The notes under the pieces were generated by a model, which was not told the DNA's origin, made no database searches, and saw nothing but the letters and a program-made list of their open reading frames with translations. A stretch of DNA of 64,000 nt, taken from positions 89,043-153,042 of the forward strand of contig NZ_JWLD01000016.1 in the NCBI RefSeq assembly GCF_000813725.1, in the 5' to 3' direction. The position numbers were made by a program, and so were the translations under genes. Within the stretch, counting starts at the first letter, position 1. Every line of letters begins with the position of its first letter. The DNA is from Leisingera sp. ANG-Vp. Its GTDB lineage: Bacteria > Pseudomonadota > Alphaproteobacteria > Rhodobacterales > Rhodobacteraceae. Positions 9,929 to 18,112 of the stretch are shown in pieces.

Positions 9929-10483
9929 ATGGAAGGTTTCACAATCATCGACGGGGTCGTGGCCCTGGTCATTGTCGTATCGGCGCTGCTGGCCTATTCG
10001 CGCGGCTTTGTGCGCGAAGCCATGGCCATCGCCGGCTGGATCGCTGCCGGTGTTCTCGCCTTTATCTTTGCGCCGCAGGTCGAACCTCTGATGGCGGAGA
10101 TCCCGGTTGTTGGCGAATTCATTGCCGACAGCTGCGAACTGTCGATCATCGCCGCCTTTGCAGCCGTGTTTGCCCTGGCGCTGATCGTGGTCTCCTTCTT
10201 CACGCCGCTGTTTTCCACCCTGGTGCAGCGCTCTGCGCTTGGCGGACTGGATCAGGGCGCGGGCTTCTTCTTCGGAGTGCTGCGCGGCATCCTTTTGGTG
10301 GCCATTGCCTTCTTCCTCTACAACGTGGTTATGACCGGGCAGAGCTTCACAATTGTTGACGAAAGCCGCTCGGCAGAGGTGTTCGAGCGTCTGATCGGCA
10401 AGATCGAAGAGCGCAACCCGGAGCAGGCTTTGGGCTGGGTTACCGCGCAGTATGAAGCACTGATCGGCGCCTGCGGCCAGTAA
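9929..10483 (+). CDS. cvpA: CvpA-family membrane protein
   Basis: A 184-residue inner-membrane protein with about four hydrophobic segments and the CvpA signature DGVVALVIVVSALLAYSRGFVREA at its start (motif at about residues 8-31). In E. coli CvpA is needed for colicin V export and purF expression and is linked to envelope homeostasis; the biochemical role is unclear. A GAGGGA Shine-Dalgarno precedes the ATG. In many proteobacteria purF follows directly, but here 4 kb with four other genes intervenes. An intrinsic terminator follows at 10515-10540. Confidence 0.88.
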   Translation: MEGFTIIDGVVALVIVVSALLAYSRGFVREAMAIAGWIAAGVLAFIFAPQVEPLMAEIPVVGEFIADSCELSIIAAFAAVFALALIVVSFFTPLFSTLVQRSALGGLDQGAGFFFGVLRGILLVAIAFFLYNVVMTGQSFTIVDESRSAEVFERLIGKIEERNPEQALGWVTAQYEALIGACGQ

Positions 10484-10514
10484 TTCATAGGGTTTACCAC
10501 CAAGAGCTGAACAC

Positions 10515-10540
10515 ACGGGCGCCGCACGGGCGCCCGTTTT
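10515..10540 (+). terminator. cvpA intrinsic terminator
   Basis: ACGGGCGC (10515-10522) pairs with GCGCCCGT (10530-10537) around 7 bases, followed by TTTT. Confidence 0.8.
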
Positions 10541-10870
10541 GCTTTGAATTCAAAGAGTTCACGGAGTTATCCACAAGCGAAGTCCGCCAACGGTTAACAA
10601 GGAAAATTTCGATTAACCCTTTGTTAACCAAAAGGAATCGCGATTCGAGGCGGAAATTCAGCCATCGTTAAAACGGCGGCAAATCTTAACAAATCCTCAT
10701 CCCGCCAGGGTGAAAGGTTAACAATCCTGCCCAAAAGGCGAGTTTTGTCGCCAAAAAATCGTCTCATCCCGAAATGGGACGCAAGCCTGCCCCAATTTGG
10801 TCCCAATTCGGCGGCTTGATGGCTTCAACGGCAAAACGCCGGGCCAAAGAAGCTTAGAAGGGGCAACACG
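10541..10870 (+). promoter_or_regulatory. AT-rich regulatory region upstream of Hint protein 1
   Basis: This gap is markedly AT-richer than its surroundings. It contains a perfect DnaA box TTATCCACA (10567-10575), a perfect CtrA full site TTAACCCTTTGTTAACC (10613-10629, two TTAA separated by 7 bases), and further GTTAAC or TTAAC half sites at 10593, 10686 and 10718. The cluster suggests cell-cycle control of the downstream gene; a secondary replication role is less likely. Confidence 0.55.
10613..10629 (+). promoter_or_regulatory. Predicted CtrA binding site
   Basis: TTAA at 10613-10616 and TTAAC at 10624-10628 are separated by exactly seven bases, matching the alphaproteobacterial CtrA consensus TTAA-N7-TTAAC. 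It lies 242 bases upstream of the Hint protein 1 start. Confidence 0.6.
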
Positions 10871-11557
10871 ATGCAGCTCGATCACACCACAGATTTCGCC
10901 GACTTCCTGCCGGTTGATGTGCTGCTGCTGACCAATCCGCTGCCGCAATCGCTGAAGCCTGCTCCGGCGCCGAAGCGCAACCGCCTGCGCAGCGGCGGCT
11001 TTCTGCCCTCGACCCTGGTGGAGACCGAAGAAGGCTTCAAGCAGGCCCGCGATGTGAAACCCGGCGACATGGTGTTCACCTTTGACGGCGGCGCCCAGGA
11101 AGTGAAATCCGTGAAACACGCGGTGCCGCGCCTGACCACGCTGATGCATGTTCCTGCCGGCGCCCTGGGCAATGACACCGACCTGATGCTGCCCTCGGAC
11201 CAGAAAGTGGTGCTGGAGATGGAAACCGCCGAGCGCCTGTTCGGCCTGCCGGTTGTCGTCACCAAGCTGATTGCGCTGTCCGGCTACAAGGGCATTGCTC
11301 CGGCCGCACCGGAGCGCCTGGGCCGCATCCATTTCGAATTTGCAGAAGAAGAGCTGGTTTGGGCCGAAAGCGGCATGCTGCTGCCTGCTGGTGACGTGGC
11401 AGAGGACTCCGCCTTCCACCAGCTGTCCCTGTCCGAGACCCGCCAGGTGCTGGCAAGCGACGAAGGCCGCGCTCTGGCCGAGACCGGCATGGGCGAGGAA
11501 GACGCCCGCCTGCCCAGCGCCCTGGACAATCTGCTGGACCGCATCCTGGCGGCCTGA
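10871..11557 (+). CDS. Degenerate Hint-domain protein (Hint protein 1)
   Basis: A 228-residue protein with a Hint_2-like (Hedgehog/intein) fold in its middle: GGFLPSTLVETEEGFKQARD followed by VKPGDMVFTFDGGAQEV and a beta-rich core. In canonical relatives the fold starts with Cys (CFxPGT) and contains SPxHR; here the first residue is Gly43 and the SPxHR region reads LPSDQK, so both catalytic elements are lost and autoprocessing is unlikely. It probably acts as a binding or structural module. The C-terminal third is acidic and helical. It has no signal peptide that I can see. A CtrA site cluster lies upstream and a strong terminator downstream, so it is a single-gene unit. Confidence 0.7.
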   Translation: MQLDHTTDFADFLPVDVLLLTNPLPQSLKPAPAPKRNRLRSGGFLPSTLVETEEGFKQARDVKPGDMVFTFDGGAQEVKSVKHAVPRLTTLMHVPAGALGNDTDLMLPSDQKVVLEMETAERLFGLPVVVTKLIALSGYKGIAPAAPERLGRIHFEFAEEELVWAESGMLLPAGDVAEDSAFHQLSLSETRQVLASDEGRALAETGMGEEDARLPSALDNLLDRILAA

Positions 11558-11583
11558 CCCGAAGAATTCCCTCCCCCCCCTCG

Positions 11584-11613
11584 GGCCCGCCTTCGTGCGG
11601 GCCTTTCCTTTTT
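11584..11613 (+). terminator. Intrinsic terminator after Hint protein 1
   Basis: GGCCCGC (11584-11590) pairs with GCGGGCC (11597-11603) around CTTCGT, followed by TTTCCTTTTT. Confidence 0.88.
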
Positions 11614-11764
11614 CCGAGCAACCGGTACCACAGCTGCCGGGTCCGGTTGCAAAAGCCAAGCTGACGGAAATGTGATACACTCCTGAATTGGGGGAACCTG
11701 CGGGGCTGACTGTGCGGCATCCCGCCACCGGCGGCCCGCTTTTCCACCTCCAGGGAGAGTATGA

Positions 11765-12097
11765 ATGCCTAGGTTTATCGTGACTGGAAATTACACCTCC
11801 TCTTCGATGAAGGCGATGGTTGAAAACCCGAGCGACCGCGAAGCTGCGGCCGGCGCGATTGTGGAGGCAGCCGGCGGCACGCTGGAAAGCTTCTATCTGA
11901 CCACCGGCGACAGCGATTTTGTGATTCATGTGGACATCAATGATGTCACCTCTCTGCTTGCCGGGCTGATCGCAGTCGGTGCCAGCGGCTCGGTCAGCAA
12001 CTTGAAGACCCAGCGCGCCTTCACCTCGGCTGAGTTTGAAGCGATGCAAAGGAAAGCCGGCCAGATCGCCGGCGCCTACAAGGCACCGGGGAGCTAA
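11765..12097 (+). CDS. GYD-domain protein
   Basis: A 110-residue protein of the GYD family, a small ferredoxin-like alpha/beta fold of unknown function. It starts MPRFIVTGNYTSSS, where the family normally has a beta strand and a G-x-Y-T motif, and continues with REAAAGAIVEAAGGTLESFYLTTGDSDFV, the second conserved block. A GGGAGAG Shine-Dalgarno ends about 6 bases before the ATG. Bounded by terminators on both sides, it is transcribed alone. Confidence 0.78.
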   Translation: MPRFIVTGNYTSSSMKAMVENPSDREAAAGAIVEAAGGTLESFYLTTGDSDFVIHVDINDVTSLLAGLIAVGASGSVSNLKTQRAFTSAEFEAMQRKAGQIAGAYKAPGS

Positions 12098-12123
12098 GCC
12101 CCAAGCCATTGCCGGCGAACAGC

Positions 12124-12149
12124 AAGGCCCGTGTGACAGCGGGCCTTTT
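12124..12149 (+). terminator. Intrinsic terminator after the GYD gene
   Basis: AAGGCCCG (12124-12131) pairs with CGGGCCTT (12140-12147) around 8 bases, then TTC. Confidence 0.82.
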
Positions 12150-12343
12150 CCTTTGCCCGCCCGCCGGAAAGCCCCGCAGTTCGACCGGCCGGCCCCGGCA
12201 GCAAACGGCCCGCCCTGCGGCAAGGCCGCGGATTTACGCTGTTTTCAGCAAATGCGGCTACCCTTGCTCGGGATTTCGCTTCGAACTGTTCGGAAACCGC
12301 GGCTGCTCAGCCTGCCTGAAACAGGAAAGACAAGGGGCTCGCT

Positions 12344-13576
12344 GTGGCCGATCATGTGAACCAGGCACTCTATCTGGGGGTCCACACCAATTTTTACACG
12401 GACAGCGGCGCCGGTCTGATTGGATACTCTGTCGGCTCCGCAGGCTCGCCCGCGTATGATACGATCCGGACCGACATCACCCACCATGACTACGGCGGCG
12501 ACGGCACGGCCTTTTATTCCGACGGCGACGATATCACCTACTCCATCGACGGTGGCGCGGCGACGACCAGCGGTTTCGAAAACACACTGAATATTACCGC
12601 GACCATCACCTACGCCGACGGCACACCGGACTACACCGGCGTCTTCATGGTTGACCAGACCGCTGACGGCTCAGTGTTTCTGGTGTCCTGGAGCGATCCC
12701 TCAGATCCTGCAAATGCCGCGCTGGTGGCCGGTCCGATTGAATCGATCACAGTCGATAGCGTCGGCATCTACGATTCCAACATGGGCGACTCCCTGCCCA
12801 ATGCCGGGGTCATGTTTGTGTGCTTCGCCCAAGGCACGCTTATCGGTACCGGCCCGGGCCGCAGCAAACGGGTAGAAGATCTCTCCGCCGGAGATGCTGT
12901 ACAGACCCGCGATCACGGGCTGCAAACGGTGCGCTGGATCGGCTGTCGGCGCCTGCAGCTGCACACATCGCCGAATATGCAGCCGGTCCGGCTCTCAGCC
13001 GGCTCCCTTGGCGAAGGTCTCCCCTTGAGGGACCTGATTGTCTCGCCGCAGCACCGGATGCTTGTCCGGTCCCGCATCGTCCAAAGGATGTTCGGCGTGG
13101 AGGAAGTGCTGTGCCCGGCAACAAAGCTCACGGCCCTGCCCGGCGTGCAGCCCGCCGCGGAACTTGCATCGGTCACCTACTTCCACATCCTTCTCGACCG
13201 GCATGAGGTCATCTTTGCCGAAGGCGCCCCGGCGGAAAGCATGTTTCTGGGGCCGCAAGCCAGGATAATGGCAGGAGAGGAGGCGTGGGCGGAGATCTCC
13301 AGCCTGTTTCCCGAAGCGGCCTGCGAGGGGTTCCAGCCGGCCCCGGCGCGGCTCCTGGCCAGCGGGTCCAGCGCATCCGGCCTGGCGTGGCGCCACGCCA
13401 GGAACCGGAAACCGCTGTTGTGCTTCGACCGCTGCGGCCATCGCAAGCCGGCAGAGACCTATGTGATCTCAGCCGCAGAACCGGGGCACACCCGTGCTCT
13501 TGCGCGCGGGCCCGCCGCCTTCCGGCTGCGGAAAACCCGGCCTGCCTATGTTATCTTGTCGCAAGCTGGATTATGA
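12344..13576 (+). CDS. Hint-domain protein with N-terminal beta domain (Hint protein 2)
   Basis: A 410-residue protein. Residues 1-155 form an acidic, Gly/Asp/Thr-rich beta domain; from Cys160 (VCFAQGTLIGTG) a Hint_2 domain begins, with VEDLSAGDAVQTRDHGLQTVRWIGCRRLQ and the conserved SPQHRMLV. Nucleophile and His are intact, so self-cleavage releasing the N-terminal domain is plausible, as in Hedgehog and bacterial Hint proteins. GTG 12344 is supported by AAGGGG 7 bases upstream. The last 70 residues are Arg/Ala-rich and atypical; an old frameshift near the end or a lineage-specific tail are both possible. rpiB starts 65 bases downstream. Confidence 0.75.
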   Translation: MADHVNQALYLGVHTNFYTDSGAGLIGYSVGSAGSPAYDTIRTDITHHDYGGDGTAFYSDGDDITYSIDGGAATTSGFENTLNITATITYADGTPDYTGVFMVDQTADGSVFLVSWSDPSDPANAALVAGPIESITVDSVGIYDSNMGDSLPNAGVMFVCFAQGTLIGTGPGRSKRVEDLSAGDAVQTRDHGLQTVRWIGCRRLQLHTSPNMQPVRLSAGSLGEGLPLRDLIVSPQHRMLVRSRIVQRMFGVEEVLCPATKLTALPGVQPAAELASVTYFHILLDRHEVIFAEGAPAESMFLGPQARIMAGEEAWAEISSLFPEAACEGFQPAPARLLASGSSASGLAWRHARNRKPLLCFDRCGHRKPAETYVISAAEPGHTRALARGPAAFRLRKTRPAYVILSQAGL

Positions 13577-13641
13577 CGGCCGGGAACACCTTGATCCCGG
13601 GCCGCCGCGCCCCGGCCTTCCACGAACAGGACATCTTCGCC

Positions 13642-14091
13642 ATGACTGCCAGCAAACGCATTGCCCTCTCCAGCGACCATGCCGCCATCGAACTGCGCCA
13701 GGCCGTTGCCGCGCATATCGCCGCCAATGGCTGGGAGGTCGAGGACATCGGCCCGACCTCTCCGGAAAGCACCCACTATCCCAAGCATGGCGAGGCCGCT
13801 GCACGCCTGGTGGCTTCCGGCGACTGCGGTCTGGGTATCGTGCTTTGCGGCACTGGCCAGGGCATCATGATGGCTGCCAACAAGGTCAAGGGCATCCGCT
13901 GCGGCGTCTGCGCGGACACATTTTCGGCCGCTATGATCCGCCAGCACAACAATGCCAACATGCTGTCGATCGGCGCCCGCGTCGTCGGTGAGGGTCTGGC
14001 GCTGGACATCGTCGACGCCTTCCTGAATGCCGAATTCGAAGGCGGCCGCCACGCCACCCGCGTGGAGATGATCGAAGCCCTGGAAGGCTAA
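13642..14091 (+). CDS. rpiB: Ribose 5-phosphate isomerase B
   Basis: RpiB (LacA/RpiB family) interconverts ribose 5-phosphate and ribulose 5-phosphate in the pentose phosphate pathway. The 149-residue protein shows SSDHAAIELRQ at the N terminus (substrate-binding D and H), the catalytic C69 in LCGTGQGI, and GARVVGEGLA near the C terminus; length is typical. ATG 13642 is chosen because AGGA lies about 9 bases upstream and the upstream open frame belongs to the Hint protein 2 region. RpiB provides ribose 5-phosphate, the precursor of PRPP used by PurF and PyrE nearby. Confidence 0.92.
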   Translation: MTASKRIALSSDHAAIELRQAVAAHIAANGWEVEDIGPTSPESTHYPKHGEAAARLVASGDCGLGIVLCGTGQGIMMAANKVKGIRCGVCADTFSAAMIRQHNNANMLSIGARVVGEGLALDIVDAFLNAEFEGGRHATRVEMIEALEG

Positions 14092-14475
14092 CGCCCGAAG
14101 ACCGCGGGCGGCCTTCTGCGGCCGCCTGCGCTGCCACCGCCGCCGCGGTGCAGCAAGGATTTGTGATCCTTTGATGACAGATCGCTAGAAAGCCTCTATG
14201 TGAGGGCCGGAACAGGAAACGGATTCGGAGCCACACCGCCTTGCCGCTGCTGCAGACGCTGCCCGCCTGCCATCGTGGACATGAAGCGACGCGCCTCGCG
14301 CGTGCTGCCGTGCACCCGAATGGCACGATGGCCCCGGCCCGTTTTCAGCGTGACGGCCATGGCGGACCCAAGGCCTCCCGGTTGGCGCGCGCATGGGGAA
14401 ATGCGCTAGACTGCCAGCCGAGCCGCTTCCATCAGCAACCGAACAGCAAAGCCTAAGTGGGATTGGAGCCAGCCA
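14092..14475. other. Intergenic region between rpiB and purF
   Basis: The 384-base gap holds a perfect 7-bp hairpin GGCGGCC/GGCCGCC (14107-14113 with 14120-14126) with no T tail just after rpiB, and a second GC-rich stem CACCGC/GCGGTG near 14133. The rest should contain the purF promoter. No purine riboswitch or PurR-like palindrome was recognised, and open frames here do not look coding. Confidence 0.4.
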
Positions 14476-15996
14476 ATGTGCGGGATTTTGGGGATCGCAA
14501 GCCGGGACACGGATGTCTTTGCGGAGATTTATGACGGCCTTCTGATGCTGCAGCACCGCGGCCAGGACGCTTCGGGGATCGTCACCTACACCGGCGAATT
14601 CTTCCGCGAGCGCAAGGCCAACGGGCTGGTCAAGGATGTGTTCGGCCCCGCCGACGCCGAAACCCTGACCGGCCGCGTCGGCATGGGCCACGTGCGCTAC
14701 CCCACTGCAGGCTCGCTGAGCGCGGCGGAAGCACAGCCGTTCTTTGTGAACGCACCCTACGGCATCTACCTGGTGCACAACGGCAATATCACCAACACCG
14801 CCGAGCAGCGCGAAAAGGTGACCGGCAAATACAGCCGCCATCTGCGCACCACCTCGGATTCGGAGATCCTGCTGAACGTGCTGGCCGACAAGGTCGCCGA
14901 TGCGATCAAAGTGAACGGCAACGCCGAACCGATCCGCAACATTTTTGCCGGCGTGAAGATGACCATGGAGCGGGTCCAGGGCGCCTATTCGGTGATCTGC
15001 ATGGTGGCCGGTGTTGGCATGCTGGCGTTCCGCGACCCCCACGGCATCCGCCCGCTGTCCGTTGGCAAGCGCGCCGCGCAAAGCGGCGGCGAAGACTTCT
15101 GCTTTGCCTCGGAAGATGTGGCGTTCGGTATCAACGGCTTTGAGAAAATCCGCGACGTGAAGCCGGGCGAAGCGATCCTGGTCGACCTGGACGGCAATAT
15201 GCATGAGTTCCAGGCGGTCGAGGGCAAGCTCACCCCCTGCATCTTCGAATACGTCTATCTGGCGCGCCCCGATTCCATGATGGACGGCGTTTCGGTCTAC
15301 AAGACCCAGCTGCGCATGGGCCAGGCGCTGGCCAAGCAGATCCAGGACGCGGGCCTGGAAATCGACAGCATCATCCCGGTGCCTGATTCGGCTCGCCCGG
15401 TGGCGCTGGAAGTGGCCAATGCCACCGGCATCCGCTACCGCGAAGGGCTGGTGAAGAACCGCTACGTCGGCCGTACCTTCATCATGCCGGGCCAGGCGGA
15501 GCGGCAGAAATCGGTGCGCCGCAAGCTGAACGCGATCCCGCTGGAGTTCAAGGACCGCAACGTGCTGCTGATCGACGATTCCATCGTGCGCGGCAACACC
15601 ATCAAGAAGATCGTGCAGATGTGCCGCGAGGCCGGCGCCAAGAAGGTCTATATCGCCTCTGCCTCGCCGCCGGTGGTCTACCCCAACGTTTATGGCATCG
15701 ACATGCCCACCAAGCATGAGCTGATCGCAAACGGCCTCAGCATCGAGGAAATCCGCGAAGAGCTGGGGGCGGACGCGCTGTTCTACCAGAAGCTTGAGGA
15801 CCTGATCTGGGCCGCCCAGGAAGGCAACCCGGATATCGAGGGCTTCGATTGCTCCTGCTTTGACGGCAATTACATCACCGGCGTCACCGGCGAGTATCTG
15901 GACGCGCTGGAAAACAGCAGCCGGGTCAGCGCCAAGATCAAGGACATGCCGGCCCCCGGCGCCTCCTGGAACGCCTCCAAACTGGCCGCCGGCTAA
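14476..15996 (+). CDS. purF: Amidophosphoribosyltransferase
   Basis: PurF makes 5-phosphoribosylamine from PRPP and glutamine, the first committed step of purine synthesis. The 506-residue protein begins MCGILGIASRDTDVF, so the N-terminal glutaminase nucleophile is Cys2 after methionine removal; LQHRGQDASGI and GMGHVRYPTAG complete the Ntn-hydrolase domain. The C-terminal phosphoribosyltransferase domain carries the PRPP motif VLLIDDSIVRGNTIKKI (about 362-378). GGAG lies 7 bases before the ATG. The C-terminal half also has cysteines (GFDCSCFDGNYITG) matching the Fe-S-cluster type of PurF. A weak hairpin follows. Confidence 0.96.
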   Translation: MCGILGIASRDTDVFAEIYDGLLMLQHRGQDASGIVTYTGEFFRERKANGLVKDVFGPADAETLTGRVGMGHVRYPTAGSLSAAEAQPFFVNAPYGIYLVHNGNITNTAEQREKVTGKYSRHLRTTSDSEILLNVLADKVADAIKVNGNAEPIRNIFAGVKMTMERVQGAYSVICMVAGVGMLAFRDPHGIRPLSVGKRAAQSGGEDFCFASEDVAFGINGFEKIRDVKPGEAILVDLDGNMHEFQAVEGKLTPCIFEYVYLARPDSMMDGVSVYKTQLRMGQALAKQIQDAGLEIDSIIPVPDSARPVALEVANATGIRYREGLVKNRYVGRTFIMPGQAERQKSVRRKLNAIPLEFKDRNVLLIDDSIVRGNTIKKIVQMCREAGAKKVYIASASPPVVYPNVYGIDMPTKHELIANGLSIEEIREELGADALFYQKLEDLIWAAQEGNPDIEGFDCSCFDGNYITGVTGEYLDALENSSRVSAKIKDMPAPGASWNASKLAAG

Positions 15997-16005
15997 AGCG
16001 CCCCG

Positions 16006-16027
16006 CCTCCCGCACAGGGAGGGGTTT
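16006..16027 (+). terminator. Weak hairpin after purF
   Basis: CCTCCC (16006-16011) pairs with GGGAGG (16017-16022) around GCACA, followed by GGTTT. The short stem and T tail make it a weak terminator. Confidence 0.45.
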
Positions 16028-16119
16028 GAACTTCCGGCGGCTTCCGCGTATGAGGGCCGCCAACTGTGCATCGGAGAGGCGCTGGCCGTGAGGGTCCGCG
16101 CCTTTTCCTATGCTTCCCG

Positions 16120-16698
16120 ATGAAAGGCCGCCCCTTGGACCCGCATCTCGCCCGCATGCTGACTTCTCCGCGCCAGTGCCGCTGCTGCGGCGCCACTTTT
16201 GCGCAGCTGCTCAGCCTGTCCTGCGACCGGCCCGACATCTGCCCCGAGGATATGGAGGTTGAGGACAACTCTGCCGTCCTGGCCACCCGCGGCGATATCC
16301 TGACTGATGATTTCTGCCGCCTCGGCGACCTGCGCTTCATCCGCGCCGTGCTGGCGGTGCCGCTGGCGGGCAGCCGCGGCGAGGAGTTCATCCTCGGCAC
16401 CTGGGCCAGCCTCAGCCGCGATGACTTCGACGCCTATCTGGATCTGTTCGAGATGCGCGAGACCGAAAAACTCGGCGACCGCCCGGCCTGGCTTGCCAAT
16501 GCGATCCCGCCGGACATGCCGATGCCCGCGGGCTGCATGCTGGAGATGCGCCCCGGCGGCCAGTACCCCGAGCTGAAGGTCAGCGAGCAGAACCACCCGC
16601 TCTACCCGCTGCAAAAGGACGGCGCCACGCTGGAGGAGCTGCTGGAGCTTCTTTTTGCGTATGGCCACGACCTGCCTTCGCTGGTTTTTGATGCCTGA
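16120..16698 (+). CDS. DUF2199-family protein
   Basis: A 192-residue protein matching DUF2199: an N-terminal CRCCG zinc-ribbon-like motif, then a conserved core with RPDICPEDMEVEDNSAVLATRGDILTDDFC and the C-terminal HPLYPLQKDG stretch. Function is unknown; the family is cytosolic and widespread. The start is uncertain: ATG 16120 is used here, but ATG 16156 and GTG 16066 are in frame and none has a clear Shine-Dalgarno. It follows purF by 123 bases on the same strand. Confidence 0.72.
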   Translation: MKGRPLDPHLARMLTSPRQCRCCGATFAQLLSLSCDRPDICPEDMEVEDNSAVLATRGDILTDDFCRLGDLRFIRAVLAVPLAGSRGEEFILGTWASLSRDDFDAYLDLFEMRETEKLGDRPAWLANAIPPDMPMPAGCMLEMRPGGQYPELKVSEQNHPLYPLQKDGATLEELLELLFAYGHDLPSLVFDA

Positions 16699-16830
16699 CA
16701 CAGTTTTTCCGGCTCAGCCTCACACATCCTGAAGCGGCAATCCGCGGCATCCCGCCGATGCACTGCGCACGGCCTTGAAGCCTGGCCCTTGCTCCCCCAG
16801 ATACGCCCGGATCTTTTGGGGAAGAACGAT

Positions 16831-17103
16831 ATGGCAAATGCAAAAGCAGCTGAACGCACCTCTGCCAAGGTGGCGGGGCTGGCAACCCAGGACAACGCGG
16901 TGAACCGCAACGGCCTGAGCCTGCTGGGGTTGTTTGGGCCCGAAGACAGCCTGACCGCGCTGGTGCGCATGCCGTCAGGCCGCACCCGCAAGGTGACCCG
17001 CGGCAGCCGTCTGTCGTCGGGCCGGGTGGTAGCGATCGACGCACAGGGGCTGGTGCTGAGTTCAAACGGCGAAACCAAACGTCTGGCCATGCCCGGCGGC
17101 TGA
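16831..17103 (+). CDS. Small protein with PilP/GspC-like beta domain
   Basis: A 90-residue protein, start at 16831 supported by GGGGAAG upstream. After a polar N terminus it shows LSLLGLFGPEDSLTALVRMPSGRT, then RVTRGSRLSSGRVVAIDAQG-like strands and a final L-x-MPGG. The spacing of Gly and hydrophobic residues resembles the HR/PilP-type domain found in type II secretion GspC and type IV pilus PilP proteins. No signal peptide or transmembrane segment is present, so any secretion link is a structural analogy. It may be read with the downstream SDR, but a repeat lies between them. Confidence 0.55.
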   Translation: MANAKAAERTSAKVAGLATQDNAVNRNGLSLLGLFGPEDSLTALVRMPSGRTRKVTRGSRLSSGRVVAIDAQGLVLSSNGETKRLAMPGG

Positions 17104-17113
17104 CGCGCCTGCG

Positions 17114-17158
17114 CAAATTTCTTCAAAGAAATTTGCCAAGAATTTTGAAAATTCTTGG
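17114..17158 (+). repeat. AT-rich double-hairpin repeat family 3, copy 1
   Basis: Two adjacent palindromes: CAAATTTCTT/AAGAAATTTG (17114-17135) and CCAAGAATTTT/AAAATTCTTGG (17136-17158). The same pair occurs in inverted order at 19586-19631. It is strikingly AT-rich in a GC-rich genome and probably ends transcription of the small upstream gene. Confidence 0.85.
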
Positions 17159-17233
17159 CTGCACGGCAAGCACTGGCAGCCGGTTCAGCCGCCGCCTCTT
17201 GACCTGCCCGGCGCTGCACCGCAAGAAGGCGCC

Positions 17234-17881
17234 ATGACAGAAAAGCTTGCTCTCATCACCGGCGCCTCCCGCGGCCTTGGCAGTGCACTTGCCGAGGCGC
17301 TTGCGCCCACCCATCACATCGTCGCCGTCGCCCGCACCACCGGCGCCCTCGAAGAACTCGACGACCGGATCAAGGCAGCCGGCGGCAGCGCCACGCTGGC
17401 GCCGATGGACATCACGGTTCCGGACGCCATGGCGACGCTCTGCCGTGGCATCCACGACCGCTGGGGCAAGCTGGACCTGTGGCTGCACACGGCGATCCAC
17501 GCCACCGCCCTGTGTCCGGCGCCTTCGGTTGCAGCCAAGGACTGGGCCAAGGCCGTTGCCATCAACGCCACTGCCGCATCGGTTCTGATTCCCTATGTTG
17601 CGCCGCTCCTGGGCCAGACAGGGCAAGCAGTGTTTTTCGACGACCCCAGAGCGGGCGAAAAATTCTACGGCACCTATGGCGCCACCAAGGCCGCGCAGAT
17701 GGCGCTGGCCCGCAGCTGGCAGGCTGAAACCGAACGCACCGGCCCGCAGGTCAAAATCCTGGAGCCGCAGCCGATGGCCACTGCCCTGCGCGCCCGCTTC
17801 CATCCAGGCGAGGACCGCGACGCCCTCACCCCGATCCAGGACGAGGCCGCGCGCCTGCTGCCGCAGATCCTGGCAAGCTGA
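17234..17881 (+). CDS. Short-chain dehydrogenase/reductase
   Basis: A 215-residue classical SDR with the dinucleotide motif TGASRGLG (about 10-17) and catalytic Y-x3-K in YGTYGATKAAQMAL. The usual NNAG motif is replaced by HTAIHA, and the protein is shorter than typical at about 250 residues, with a short substrate loop, so specificity cannot be assigned. Related SDRs are often found near purF in Rhodobacterales. The Shine-Dalgarno is AAGAAGG 5 bases before the ATG. Confidence 0.8.
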   Translation: MTEKLALITGASRGLGSALAEALAPTHHIVAVARTTGALEELDDRIKAAGGSATLAPMDITVPDAMATLCRGIHDRWGKLDLWLHTAIHATALCPAPSVAAKDWAKAVAINATAASVLIPYVAPLLGQTGQAVFFDDPRAGEKFYGTYGATKAAQMALARSWQAETERTGPQVKILEPQPMATALRARFHPGEDRDALTPIQDEAARLLPQILAS

Positions 17882-17911
17882 CACCTGCTGACGGCCCCGC
17901 GCCGCGCCCCC

Positions 17912-17995
17912 GGCGCGGCGCCCGGCCCAACGCTTGGGACGGCATCTTTGATGCAGCCCCAGGGGCGGGAGCCGCCCCCTGCCCCGCGTGCCTGT
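17912..17995 (+). repeat. GC-rich intergenic repeat family 2, copy 1
   Basis: Contains GCGCGGCGCCCGGCCCAACG (17913-17932) and the small palindrome GCATCTTTGATGC (17942-17954), both found with identical spacing at 40422-40441 and 40451-40463. The right part, GGGCGGGAGCCGCC (17963-17976), is also related. It lies in the gap between the SDR and surE. Confidence 0.8.
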
Positions 17996-18112
17996 TGCCT
18001 CCCTGCCCGCTTTTCCTGTCTTGCCCTCCGGCTGCGGCGAAAGACTTGCCCCCTTTCCGTGCAAGTCCTATTCAATCCGGAACACGGTTGATAACAGCAG
18101 GCAGCTACACCG

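Noticed and set aside
10541..10870. Chromosomal replication origin
   Set aside because: Only one perfect DnaA box; origins carry a cluster, and no dnaA, hemE or parAB is adjacent. A regulatory region is a better reading.
14200..14456. Short open frames between rpiB and purF
   Set aside because: Low-complexity Arg/Pro/Ala-rich translations without ribosome sites; treated as noncoding.
14185..16071. 628-codon minus-strand frame opposite purF
   Set aside because: Shadow of purF; composition is typical of antisense frames. Similar shadows opposite prfC, rnj, nuoG and nuoF were dropped for the same reason.
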